A DNA stretch of 32,787 nucleotides. Source: CAZTGZ01 sp044339595 (GTDB lineage: Bacteria > Bacteroidota > Bacteroidia > NS11-12g > UBA9320). The stretch's first letter is position 1; each line of letters opens with the position of its first letter. The position numbers and the translations under genes were made by a program. Positions 15,636 through 26,100 of this stretch are shown in pieces. The DNA lies in NCBI GenBank assembly GCA_044339595.1, contig JBIIVF010000010.1, positions 1-32,787 on the forward strand. The letters run 5' to 3'. The notes below the pieces were generated by a model. It made no database searches. It saw only the letters and a list, made by a program, of their open reading frames with translations, and was not told the origin of the DNA.

Positions 15636-18464
15636 ATGCTTTTGAATTTTAAATACATCGGGCTGGCGGTTATATTGCTCTTCTCTGGTTTTGCCTCCGT
15701 CGCCCAAATCGTTTTTAAAGGTAAAGTGGTTGATTCAGATGGTGATGTGCCGCTTATTGGGGTTAACATTACACTGACCCAAATCAACAACAGCGAAAAT
15801 AGAACCGGAGGCATTACCGATGCCAAGGGCAGTTTCTCCATCCCGGTATCGGCGAAAAACACCTACTACAGGCTCATCATCGATTATATTGGATACACCA
15901 AAGTCATTCGTGATGTAGTGTCGACCCAAGACATCAATCTAATCGGTATGATTCGTTTGAAACATAGCGATATCGAATTAAAGACTGCCCTAGTAGAAGC
16001 CAAAACACCACCCGTAACCCAAAAAAGTGATACGACCGAATTCAGTGCCCGTTCGTACAAGGTGAATCCGGATGCTACTGCCGAAGATCTCGTCAAGAAA
16101 ATGCCCGGTATAACTCAGGAAAATGGCACCATCAAAGCACAGGGAGAGGAAGTAAGAAAAGTTTTTGTAGATGGAAGAGAATTCTTTGGCGATGATGCCA
16201 CTACCGCACTTAAAAATTTACCCGCTGAAGTAGTCGATAAAATTCAGGTTTTTGATCGGATGAGTGATCAAAGCAGATTTACCGGATTTGATGACGGCAA
16301 TACCATGAAATCATTGAACATTGTGACCAAGGCCGGCATGAGCAATGGCTATTTTGGTAAAGTAAATGCAGGATATGGTACGGATGAACGATATGAAAGC
16401 GGATTAACCCTGAACTATTTCAAAGGCAAAAGGCGTATTTCATTGCTGAGCATGAGTAACAATGTGAATCAGCAAAATTTTTCATCACAAGATTTAATGG
16501 GGGCCTTTGGCAGTTCAGGTCAGAGTCGGTGGGGTAGTGGAAGACCACCAGGGATGGGTGGACCCTCTTCCAGCACAGATGCTTCCAGTTTTCTTACAGG
16601 TCAAAGAAGTGGTATCAGCACCACGAATGCAGCAGGGCTTAACTACAACGATATGTGGGGAACCAAACTGAATGTGCAGGCAAATTATTTTTTTAATCAT
16701 ACAGAGAACGACTTCGAAAGCTCCTTAAAACGTCAGTTTTTCATTTCAGACGGGGCCAGTCAAATCTATGATGAACTTACTGAAAAGAATTCCATCAACC
16801 TGAACCATCGGGTGAATGCGCGATTTGAGTATAATCCCGACACCATCCATGGTTTTATATTTCAATCGAAATACAGCTTTCAAGGAAGTCAGAATGCCAC
16901 TTTGTTGCAGGGTTTGAATATGCTTGCATCCAAAAACATCAGTGAATCTGTCACCGGCACCGACAACGACGGCCAAGCGTATTCTCTAAATGAGAATCTC
17001 ATGTGGAACTACAAATTTAAAAAGCGCGGTCGCTCCTTGTCTACCCAACTGAACTATGATCAAAGCAATTCTGTTTCAGATGGAACCTTGAATTCGGACA
17101 ATATCTTTCAGATGGGTTCATCTACCCTCAATCAGATCAATGATCAGCTCAATTTCAGCAGAAGCGGAAGTTTGAACTTGTCTTATACAGAGCCGATAAG
17201 CAGTGTGGGGCAGTTACAAATCACCTATAATCCTGTCCTTTCGCGCAATGAGAACACCAAACAAACTTATAATTTTGACACATTAGGACAGACCTTTTCA
17301 GTGAAGGATTCAAGTCTGAGCAGTGCTTTCGACAATCAAGTGAACACGCAAAGATTGGGAGTGAATTATAGGATAAAGAAAGACAAACTGACCCTTTCAT
17401 TGGGGGCAAATTATCAGTACGTAAAGTTGGATGCCGATCAAACTTATCCCATATTGCTCAATGTATCCCAGCCCTTTGTGAACATCCTTCCGATGGGTAT
17501 GATGATGTATCAGTTTTCAAAATCGGGCAGTATCCGCGCTTTTGCTCGCGGATATACCCAAACCCCTCAGCTCAGTCAGTTGCAGAATGTGCTTAATAAC
17601 AGCAATCCACTCCAACTCAGCATAGGAAACCCCAATTTGAAACAAGCAACTTCTTATATTCTGGGTTCAAGGTTTAACAAGGCCAACATGGTAAAATCGA
17701 CCAGTTTTTCAGGTTTTATGCATGGTTCTATTACAAGAGACTATATTGGAAATGCGACTTATATCAGCACTTCAGACACCCTCAATGCCGAAGGAGTGTT
17801 GCTACCACGAGGATCGCAATTAAGCAGACCTGTGAATCTCAATGGCAACGGAAGTTTCCGTTCAGCCTTCACTTTTGCCATGCCGATAAAGAAAATCAAA
17901 TCGAACCTGAACCTCAACTGGGGATTTAGTTACAGTCGTACACCCGGTTTGATTAATAATGTTACAAACTTGGCCCACAATTACACCCTCAATGGAGGAT
18001 TTTTGATGGGCAGCAATATCAGTAAAGACCTGGATTTTAGCATTGGGTACAATACCGCATACATTTGGGTTATCAACTCCATACAGCCTGAAAATAACAA
18101 CAATTATCTGACCGGAAACGGAACTTTTCGCTTCAACTGGATGCCCTGGAAAGGCCTTGTGCTTAACACAGATTTATCGAACAGCATTTATCGCGGATTA
18201 AGCAGCACCTTCAATCAGCAAATCTGGTTGTGGAATGCAGGTTTGGGGTACAAATTTCTGAAAGAAAAACAAGCGGAAGTGCGTTTGATTGCCTTCGATT
18301 TATTGAAACAAAACCAGAGCATCAACCGATTGGTAACAGAAACGTATGTAGAAGACACCAACACCTCTATTTTACAGCAATATTTTATGGTATCGTTTAT
18401 TTACAATGTGCGAAATTTTGCAAAGCCTACCATGCCACCCACTCCAGGGCCGAAGAAACCCTAA
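15636..18464 (+). CDS. TonB-dependent receptor-like outer-membrane beta-barrel protein with carboxypeptidase-regulatory-like domain
   Basis: 942 residues. Signal peptide (YIGLAVILLFSGFASVAQ), then a CarboxypepD_reg-like fold (~27-110: FKGKVVDSDGDVPLIGVNI ... GGITDAKGSFSIPV), then a plug-like region (~130-230: ATAEDLVKKMPGI, VRKVFVDGREFFG, LPAEVVDKIQVFD), then a barrel to the C-terminus. This is the layout of the OMP_b-brl_3 'outer membrane beta-barrel family' rather than of SusC or a siderophore receptor, and no SusD partner is adjacent. A Gly/Met/Pro-rich loop near residues 300-316 (GSGRPPGMGGPSSS) and the Pro-rich tail after the last strand (MPPTPGPKKP) are notable. The substrate is unknown. 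Its 3' end overlaps convergent aroE by 4 nt. Confidence 0.88.
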   Translation: MLLNFKYIGLAVILLFSGFASVAQIVFKGKVVDSDGDVPLIGVNITLTQINNSENRTGGITDAKGSFSIPVSAKNTYYRLIIDYIGYTKVIRDVVSTQDINLIGMIRLKHSDIELKTALVEAKTPPVTQKSDTTEFSARSYKVNPDATAEDLVKKMPGITQENGTIKAQGEEVRKVFVDGREFFGDDATTALKNLPAEVVDKIQVFDRMSDQSRFTGFDDGNTMKSLNIVTKAGMSNGYFGKVNAGYGTDERYESGLTLNYFKGKRRISLLSMSNNVNQQNFSSQDLMGAFGSSGQSRWGSGRPPGMGGPSSSTDASSFLTGQRSGISTTNAAGLNYNDMWGTKLNVQANYFFNHTENDFESSLKRQFFISDGASQIYDELTEKNSINLNHRVNARFEYNPDTIHGFIFQSKYSFQGSQNATLLQGLNMLASKNISESVTGTDNDGQAYSLNENLMWNYKFKKRGRSLSTQLNYDQSNSVSDGTLNSDNIFQMGSSTLNQINDQLNFSRSGSLNLSYTEPISSVGQLQITYNPVLSRNENTKQTYNFDTLGQTFSVKDSSLSSAFDNQVNTQRLGVNYRIKKDKLTLSLGANYQYVKLDADQTYPILLNVSQPFVNILPMGMMMYQFSKSGSIRAFARGYTQTPQLSQLQNVLNNSNPLQLSIGNPNLKQATSYILGSRFNKANMVKSTSFSGFMHGSITRDYIGNATYISTSDTLNAEGVLLPRGSQLSRPVNLNGNGSFRSAFTFAMPIKKIKSNLNLNWGFSYSRTPGLINNVTNLAHNYTLNGGFLMGSNISKDLDFSIGYNTAYIWVINSIQPENNNNYLTGNGTFRFNWMPWKGLVLNTDLSNSIYRGLSSTFNQQIWLWNAGLGYKFLKEKQAEVRLIAFDLLKQNQSINRLVTETYVEDTNTSILQQYFMVSFIYNVRNFAKPTMPPTPGPKKP

Positions 18465-19186
18465 TCATTCCATAATCTCCAAGAAGCTTCTGCCTGCGCA
18501 ACAAGCATGGCACATCCATTTAGCACCCGTGCTCCCCGGTTTTGCGCCAGGGTCATAAACATCGTTTCAGCGGGATTATAAATCAGGTCGTAGCAAACAT
18601 GATTTTGGTTGACCCATTCATAAGGAATATCCGGACAATCCTCCACATTTGGAAACATCCCTAAGGGTGTGGTATTGACTATAAACTGAGCGCTATCGAT
18701 GATTTCCTTAGACAATTCCTGATAGTTCAAAATATCTTTCTTTCTTATTCTGGAAACCTTGATGACGTGGATACCCAATTGACGAAACACAAATTCAACA
18801 GCCCTGGAAGCCCCGCCTGTGCCCAAAATGATGGCTTTTTTTGTTGGGTCCGGCATAACGGGCAAGGTTTCTTTAAACCCAATGATATCGGTATTGCATC
18901 CAATCCAACCCCGATCTTCGCGCACGAGGGTATTAACCGCGCCCATTTCACGTGCTTCCGGAGAAAGTCCATCCAAAAAAGGGAGGATGGATTGCTTGTA
19001 GGGAATGGTAACATTCAATCCGCACATTTCAGGATCATCCAACAAAGATTTAACCTCAACCAAACTAGATAAGGGATAGGCATCATACCTGCAACCTTCG
19101 ATAGATGCCGTTAAAAACTTGTTTTTAAAATACTCAGGAGAGAAAGAATGGCCCAGCGGATAACCGATCAATCCAAATTTTCTCAT
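18461..19186 (-). CDS. aroE: Shikimate dehydrogenase
   Basis: 241 residues. Reduces 3-dehydroshikimate with NADPH in aromatic amino acid synthesis. Shikimate-binding Ser14 and Ser16 (GYPLGHSFSP), catalytic Lys65 (NVTIPYK), Asn86 (GAVNTLV) and Asp101 (GCNTDIIGF) are all present, as is the dinucleotide loop GTGGASRA (123-130). The length is short compared with E. coli AroE (~270) but typical of Bacteroidota forms. It starts 10 nt after the dedA stop on the same strand, so the two are probably co-transcribed; its stop overlaps the convergent barrel gene. Confidence 0.95.
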   Translation of the reverse strand: MRKFGLIGYPLGHSFSPEYFKNKFLTASIEGCRYDAYPLSSLVEVKSLLDDPEMCGLNVTIPYKQSILPFLDGLSPEAREMGAVNTLVREDRGWIGCNTDIIGFKETLPVMPDPTKKAIILGTGGASRAVEFVFRQLGIHVIKVSRIRKKDILNYQELSKEIIDSAQFIVNTTPLGMFPNVEDCPDIPYEWVNQNHVCYDLIYNPAETMFMTLAQNRGARVLNGCAMLVAQAEASWRLWND

Positions 19187-19196
19187 TTCGTCAACA

Positions 19197-19847
19197 TTAG
19201 GCTTTTTTCTTGAAAAATTTATATTTGATGACCCCCCAAATCATCGGGGCAATCGAAATGAAGATGATGCTTAGTACCACCTTTTCGAAATTGTCTTGCA
19301 CCCATTGGTTGGTTCCCAGAAAATATCCGAGCAAAGTAATGCTCGTCACCCACAGCACAGCACCTGCAATGCAAAATAGGATGTAACGGCCATATTTCAT
19401 GCTTCCGGCACCTGCTACAAAGGGCGCAATGGTGCGGATGATGGGCATGAAACGGGCAATGATGACCGCTTTTCCGCCATGTTTTTCATAAAAGGCTTCG
19501 GTTTGATAAATGTATTCTCGTTTCAGGAAGAGTATGCGCTCCCTTGATTTGATGAAATTGCCAAATTTGTTACCGACAAAATAATTCAAGTTATCGCCAC
19601 ACAGCGCTGCCAAAATGAGCAGAGGAATTACAATGATTACTTCCAGTTCTCCGGTGGTGGATGCGAGCAATCCGGTGGCAAAGAGCAGTGAATCGCCGGG
19701 CAGTAATGGCATTACAATCAAACCGGTTTCGATAAACACCACCATAAAAAGAATGAGGTAGGTCAGTTTATCATAATCTGCCAGAAACTGTTGCAGCATG
19801 GTGAGCGGATCTTTTAGAAAATCGAGAAGCAAATGAATCAGTTCCAT
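19197..19847 (-). CDS. DedA family (VTT domain) membrane protein
   Basis: 216 residues with about five to six membrane segments. Family landmarks: IETGLIVMPLLPGDSLLFATG near residues 40-60, GDNLNYFVGNKFG, and the ARFMPIIRTIAPFVAGAGSM re-entrant motif with its conserved arginine. DedA proteins affect membrane lipid distribution, and some flip undecaprenyl phosphate or phosphatidylethanolamine; which applies here cannot be told. First gene of a dedA-aroE pair. Confidence 0.93.
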   Translation of the reverse strand: MELIHLLLDFLKDPLTMLQQFLADYDKLTYLILFMVVFIETGLIVMPLLPGDSLLFATGLLASTTGELEVIIVIPLLILAALCGDNLNYFVGNKFGNFIKSRERILFLKREYIYQTEAFYEKHGGKAVIIARFMPIIRTIAPFVAGAGSMKYGRYILFCIAGAVLWVTSITLLGYFLGTNQWVQDNFEKVVLSIIFISIAPMIWGVIKYKFFKKKA

Positions 19848-19896
19848 GGAAAGTGTATCGGGTTTGGTTTAATTTGCGTTAATATTTCAGGTGCAG

Positions 19897-19904
19897 CAAA
19901 ACTA
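19897..19904 (-). promoter_or_regulatory. -7 box of the dedA-aroE promoter
   Basis: TAGTTTTG on the minus strand is a perfect TAnnTTTG match 50 nt before the dedA ATG; no clear -33 TTG. Confidence 0.45.
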
Positions 19905-19930
19905 AATTCTTTTCTGTTTTAAATTCGGTT

Positions 19931-20062
19931 ATGAAAAAAAATATCGGCTTCCTCTTGATCGCATCGTTGTTGTTTTTGTTTGTAGTTGCAGAAAGCGGTT
20001 GTAAATCAAAGGGATACAAGCCTAAATCAAGCAAGTGCAGGACTTGTCCGAATAATTTTTGA
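19931..20062 (+). CDS. Tiny lipoprotein (43 aa)
   Basis: ATG at 19931 to TGA at 20060-20062. Three lysine/asparagine residues after Met, a long hydrophobic stretch (IGFLLIASLLFLFVVA), a lipobox-like ESGC (Cys24; Glu/Ser at -3/-2 instead of the usual Leu/Ala-type is imperfect), then a basic mature peptide KSKGYKPKSSKC with a terminal CxxCP. It is built like the lipoprotein at 11897-12034: ~20 residues of mature chain, several lysines, a Cys followed by Pro near the end. It stands alone in the 341-nt gap between dedA and sprA; otherwise that gap holds only the dedA -7 box. Function unknown. Confidence 0.7.
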   Translation: MKKNIGFLLIASLLFLFVVAESGCKSKGYKPKSSKCRTCPNNF

Positions 20063-20188
20063 ATATAATCGATCATCAGACTATTCACTAGTTATGAGAC
20101 TTTGAATCAAAAAGACTAACTTCCTTTTAAACCGTTGTCCTTTGCAAGGATAAAACTTCTGAGAACCCTCAATCCAACACAACGTACC

Positions 20189-23100
20189 CTACTGCATCGT
20201 GTACCTCAGTGTTATCCCGAAATTGGTCAATGCGGTCGGGAATGATTGCGAAGTTTTCGGATTGTTCACATTTCGGGTGTAGAAAGCCCTGAAATTGAGT
20301 TTATCATTGATGGCATAATCAAGCGTTGGTCTCAAAGACAACATCCTCGAACCGGCTGTAGGTTCGTTCGTTTGGTTATTATCAAGCTTTCTAACAATCG
20401 TTACACCATCGCGGATAGAGAAATCGAGTCTGAAGTTCAGGTCGTTTTCAAGCAGGATTCTTTCTCCTTGATATTTAATCGGTAGCTTCACGTTTCGGGT
20501 GCGGTATCCCAAACCCAATACCAATTCTTTATTTTTCTGCTCAACCATTTGGAAATTTAACAGATACAAGGCTAGGTTCCGATCCGTTTTGTACTCGAAT
20601 TTAGTGGTCAAACCATTCTTTAATGTAATGTCTATCCCGATCAATGGCGTAATCCGTTCACTCAAAGTAATCCCTTGCTGATATTGGTATTTGGTACTCA
20701 GATTTTTCCCTTTGGCCAATGAATCGTTTCCATATAACAAGGATGTTACAAATGAATTCATGTTCAAGGTTGAACTATACGCATGCGTGATGCTGATGTT
20801 GGTAAAATACTCTTTCAGATTACCCAAATTCACCAATCCATTGTAATTGATTCTCCATCCCGGAATCGGAATTTTGGGGAAAGGATTCAGACTCATGGTG
20901 GATGGATTTTTCCCTGAATATGCCGATAAGAAGGCGTGGATCAATACATCCTGATGGGTGGCAGAGAATCCGAGTGGATACTTGGTAGAATCATCTATCA
21001 CACCCATATATCGGCTCAAACCCCGATTGAAGACATCGTCTTTGAACTCCTGTGCCTGCAAGCGCTGTGCAACTGTATAGCGATTGTTTTTAAACTGCAC
21101 GAAAGCATCAGAGATGTATTCATCATCCATTTTGTCGAAGGCGGTATTCCAGATGCCGTAACCGATGCTAAACTGGCCTACTTCCTGAAATCCAAGGTCT
21201 TCATATCTTCCGAGTGTATCATCAAACCTAAAATTGCTGGAGGTGGTGAGGGATTGTCTGCGAGTGAAATCAAGGGAAATCCTGAAATCATTGAAAGGCT
21301 CTATGGTGGCTCTTCCGTTGAAATCGAGACTGTTTAACTGCAGGTATCGGTTATTCTGCAAAGGGCTGTTGCTCAACAATCCGCGTTCAGCCATCCGGTA
21401 ACGGATCTGATCATCTTGTCCGCCCATGATGTAATCCCATCCCGGTGCATTGAAAAGTAAGTTCTGACCAAGAACATCCATCGATTTATTGAAGCCCGGC
21501 AAGGTGATTCCATCGGTTTTGGTGAGGGTGAATTGCGCTTGTTTGAACATCAACACAAACTTACCCACCCCTTTTACAAATCCGGACATTTCCTTCTTCT
21601 TCTCTTTTCCTTCTTCTTCCTCTTCGGTGGGCTTCTTTTTCTTATTGGCCGGAACCGGAGCAGTCATTTTTCTTAAAGCAGGAAACTTATTGTAGAACGA
21701 CGTGAAATTCAAGTTGGCATTTACCGATACAGTTCTGGAATTCTGTATGGTATTTCCCAACGATGAGAAAGCAGGGGGGGCTGTTCTCCATTGATAATTG
21801 GCGGTATAACGCATGGATGAACTGATCCAGTTCAAGCTCTTCATTTTGTTGAATGGCAACGTATAATTGAAGTTCATGGTTTGGTTGAAGTTCTGAGGGG
21901 TTCCAAGGCCCAACACGTTTCTTCTGAGCGTATCCATTTTTTCTTCGGTGTTGAGGGATCCTTCCGGCTCCTTTACCCACGTGGTCATGGTGGATGCATA
22001 ATCAAACTTCAGCGATCTTGCCAAATCCCAACGCACCCCATAAACCCTTGCCATGCTGAAAGTTTTATCAAAAAATCTCGGCACAATGGCTTTGAAATTA
22101 TCATTGTTTCGGTTCTGTAATTCGCCAAACCTTCGGTCAATATCCGTTCTGAATGTAACACTTTGCGGGGCGTAATAAAGGTTTAAATCTTTAATGAGTC
22201 CGAGCTTTTTGCCCTTAATAATTTTCTTGAAGGGTTCCCAAGGCGTTATACTTTTGCTGTAATTATATCCCAAAGAGGCCTTGTAGGTTTTGATGATGTT
22301 TTCTTCCACCACCTGATTGCGTCGGTAAAGATTTTGGTATGCAAACGAAACGTTAAAGTTTTCTATATCCCATGCGTGTTGTTTGCTATTTCCGGTTCTG
22401 TTTTTTCGGATATTGGTAAAATTGAGGCTATACCTGCTGGTATAATCTTGAGCAGCATTTTTGATTTGACGTTTTTGTTGCTCTGAACGGGCATTTTTTA
22501 CGGCGGTTGATAGCAGGATGTCCGGATTTAACGGATAGTATTTGGGGTTGATGAAGGTCTCACTATATCCTATAAACATCGGGATGGTTACCCCTGCCTT
22601 TTGAGGGAAGAATTTACCCAGTTCGAAATTGGATGAGATATCATACTGAAATGTCTGATTCAGATTTCGTTGATTTAGTTTCTTGTCGATGCCCCCAAAA
22701 CCGATGGTTTGATAATTGGCTGATGCCGTTACAGTTCCGAAATCAGCCAGTTTGGTTACCATTCTTCCTACGGCTGCATATCCGCCTTTGTTGGCAAAAT
22801 CGGTTACCCTGAGCTCATTAAACCAAACTTCTGCGCACAGCTCATCTTTGCCATTCGCATTGTCTGCCGGATTGTGAATACCGAGCATGATACTGCGCAT
22901 ATTGCTTAAATCGGGCAAACCGATCATGCTTACTTTACCTCCGTTGGCCAAGGGCAATTCCCAATATCCGTTTTGATCGGTGGCATTTCTTTGACGGTCA
23001 AGTTTCAGGGTGTAGAACTCTTCTAGGTCAATGTTCATTTCATTGGCGCTGGGCCAAATCTGATCTGCATTGCGCGATCCTTTTGGAGTGGGAACCAAAG

Positions 23101-26100
23101 GAATTTCGTATTGATAATAGTTGTTCTCGAGGTCGGTACCGATGCGGATAAATGCCCTGGCGTCGCCGGTGTTGAGGTTTTCACCTTCGGCATGGACATA
23201 CATGCGGATGGTTTTATAGTTTCGGATATCGAAATTGGTGGTTTTATAAGCGCCTTTGCTGTTTCCTTTTTTCAGTCCGCATACCCTCAAAGACAAAGAT
23301 TGCTCATTTTGTTGCACAACGCCCGGTTGAGTAGGATCTTGTTCACGTGAAATTCCGGGTGGCTCTCGGTACACAATCGGATCGCGCTGACTGTTCTCCT
23401 CGATATTCACCGTACTCACCACAAAGGTGGTGCGCTCTGTTGGATCTTGCGGTGTACCGATGGTAGGCGGAAACTTCAAATCCTTGAGGTATCTTCTCCA
23501 TTCTGCCCGTACAAGTTGCAATTGAGCAAAACGCAAGACAACACTGTCTTCAAAACCGGTGAGCACCATTCGCATGAATCGAATAGACTTAAAGTCCTGA
23601 ATACCCCCAACTTGCTTTTCGAACTCGCGGATTGGAATTTTCATCTGGTACCAGGTTATTTCATTTGGCTTATTACCGGGATCTACCTGTTCAGCTTTAA
23701 CGACCACACTATCCGTCACATAATTCTGTCCGATGCGCATGGCTTCTTGCGAAAGTTCTATTTTGTACTGGAAATATTCTTCGGTCAGGTTAAGGGTAAA
23801 ATCTTGATTGATGTCTTCATCATCCGGTCTTGTGGTGATCGATTTTGGGGTCCCATCTGCCAATTTATCAAGGGTTGAATTGCCTTCTAAACCGTTGAAG
23901 AACTTATATCGATGCAGGATGGACGTTTTGTCATTGTCAAATGCCGGATCTCGATGAAACTTGTAATTATCATTTGAAGGATCCGTAAATGCCTTCTGGT
24001 AAGCTTCTGAACTGCTTCCATGCAATTGTTCAATGCGGCTCAGATAGTTTTGAAAGAAACTTCTTTCTTCGTCATCATTTAAACCATCAAAACCCAAATC
24101 CTGAAAAGGTCTGCTCGCCGGTTCGTTGTCAAAGGCATTGTTGATGGCCTGACTGTTTGAAATACGACCAAATCGAGTAGTATCTACATTTTTTACCTCA
24201 TTGTTTTTGGGAAGACCATTCTCGAATGACTTGCGATTATCCGGTAAAATATCTTCAGAGATGCTACCCAAGTGAATGAGCAATTGGCCCTTATTTTTTA
24301 CCGGACTGGCCTCATAACGCTCATAAACGAAAGGATCCATGAGCCATACTTCGAGATAATCTATGTTGGCCGCTTCAAAATCGTTGGTCTCGATTCTTCT
24401 GCTGATACCTGCCCAACTTTTGGTAGGTTCTGAGAGCAAACCAGACGCATCCAAATTTTCTGTACTGAAATTATACTGACCTTTTTCTTTGGGGAAATAG
24501 ACCAAATCAAGTGTTGGCAATTGCTGCGGAGATCCCTGTTGAAGATTCAGCTGAGGAAATACTTCCTTTTGCGGAATGCTGCGCACAAAGTGATTGGATC
24601 TTTGAAAAGGATCCTCTTTGATGTGTTGAGGGGTGGTACCCTGCTCACTCATGAAAAGCGGATCGATGGTGTACCATGAAAGTCTCGCACGGCGATGGTT
24701 AAAGGCAGAATCAAATTGTGTTTCTGGGAATAAATCTATTTGACCTTGTGGAATGCTTGCCAATCGCCAATTAAGATACAATTTAAGATCGAAAGGTGTT
24801 TCAGCCCCTTCAAAATCATCTATATAGGAAGTGCCGCGTTGCCCCATAGTTTTGGGTCTGTGAGGAATAATTTGGGCAAACTCTCCATTAAAAGTGAAGG
24901 TTGATTTTTCCTTGGTTTCAATAAATGGCAAGCGGTCTACCAAACGGGTTAACAATCTCGATTCGGTATTATATGCCAAATCGAATCCATAAATGGTATT
25001 CAAAATGGGTTCTTCTCCTATATTCACTTTGGGCGTAAGCGGCCTTTCGGTCATGTGCAGCACGGTGCTACCCACTAGCAGTTTGTTAGAAAATTTGTAA
25101 TCTAAACGGGTACCAACAAGCGATTTCTGTTGAATGTTGAATAAGCTGTTGCTTTCTGAGGTAACCTTGATGACCGCACCCGAATTGAGGATGCCTTCAT
25201 TGATGATCCTCACTTTCCCCAACGTATAATCAACCACAAAATCCTGTCCTTCTATCAACATGGCCCCGTTGGCCGTGACTTTCACAGAACCTTGCGGAAC
25301 ATTGATGGCATTTAGAGAGATTTCGTTGGTACTGCTGCCTTTGTAACTACCGCGGAGAAAGTATTTGTTGTGCACTACATCCTGTTCTGCCAGCCATTTA
25401 GTTGAATCATACAATGCTTCAAAAGCGTAATAATCAGCATCTTTACCATTAGGCTCCTTAAACTTTTGTCGCAGGAACTGACCGAAAGGTTCTCTGACCG
25501 GAAACATGATTCGACCATTTTGAGTATTCACAGTAATCCCTTCAATAAGATCCATCACCCCATCTTGTCGAGCTTCCATCTGACGATTCATTCGATCGAG
25601 GTTCAGCACGCTGAGCAATTGCTTTTCAAACAATCCTGTTTCAGCGGGTTTAACCGGAATATAATTCAGATCGGCGCCACTCGGGTCGTCGGCATAAACC
25701 ACCTGTAAATTGAAGTCTTCGAGTTGTAGATTGTAAGCTCCTAAAGAATAGATGTTTTTCATCATCAAATCCCAGGTTGGCATATTGGTTTTGATCAACG
25801 CTGATTTAACCATTTTCAGCACGAGATTTCCGGCCGAATTGTCCGTTTGAGGATTATCTCGTGCCAGTTCACCTACCTGAAATCGACGACCATTGTAAGT
25901 GTATTCGTAAGCCACAGACAAGATTTCATCGTTGTTCAGAGCCTGATTTAGCGAAATGTAACCCAACCTTTCATTGAAAGTAAACTCTTGAGGAGACAGC
26001 TGACGGGCATTACTCAGAATGTTGTACTCATCGCCGAGGGTGATATTGGCAGCTCCATAATTGGTTTTGAATTGACCGATAACTGTATTGACATTTTGCA

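Noticed and set aside
21590..21650. Lys/Glu-rich stretch in sprA as a possible frameshift or insertion
   Set aside because: The frame is kept on both sides; low-complexity loops are plausible in such a large barrel.
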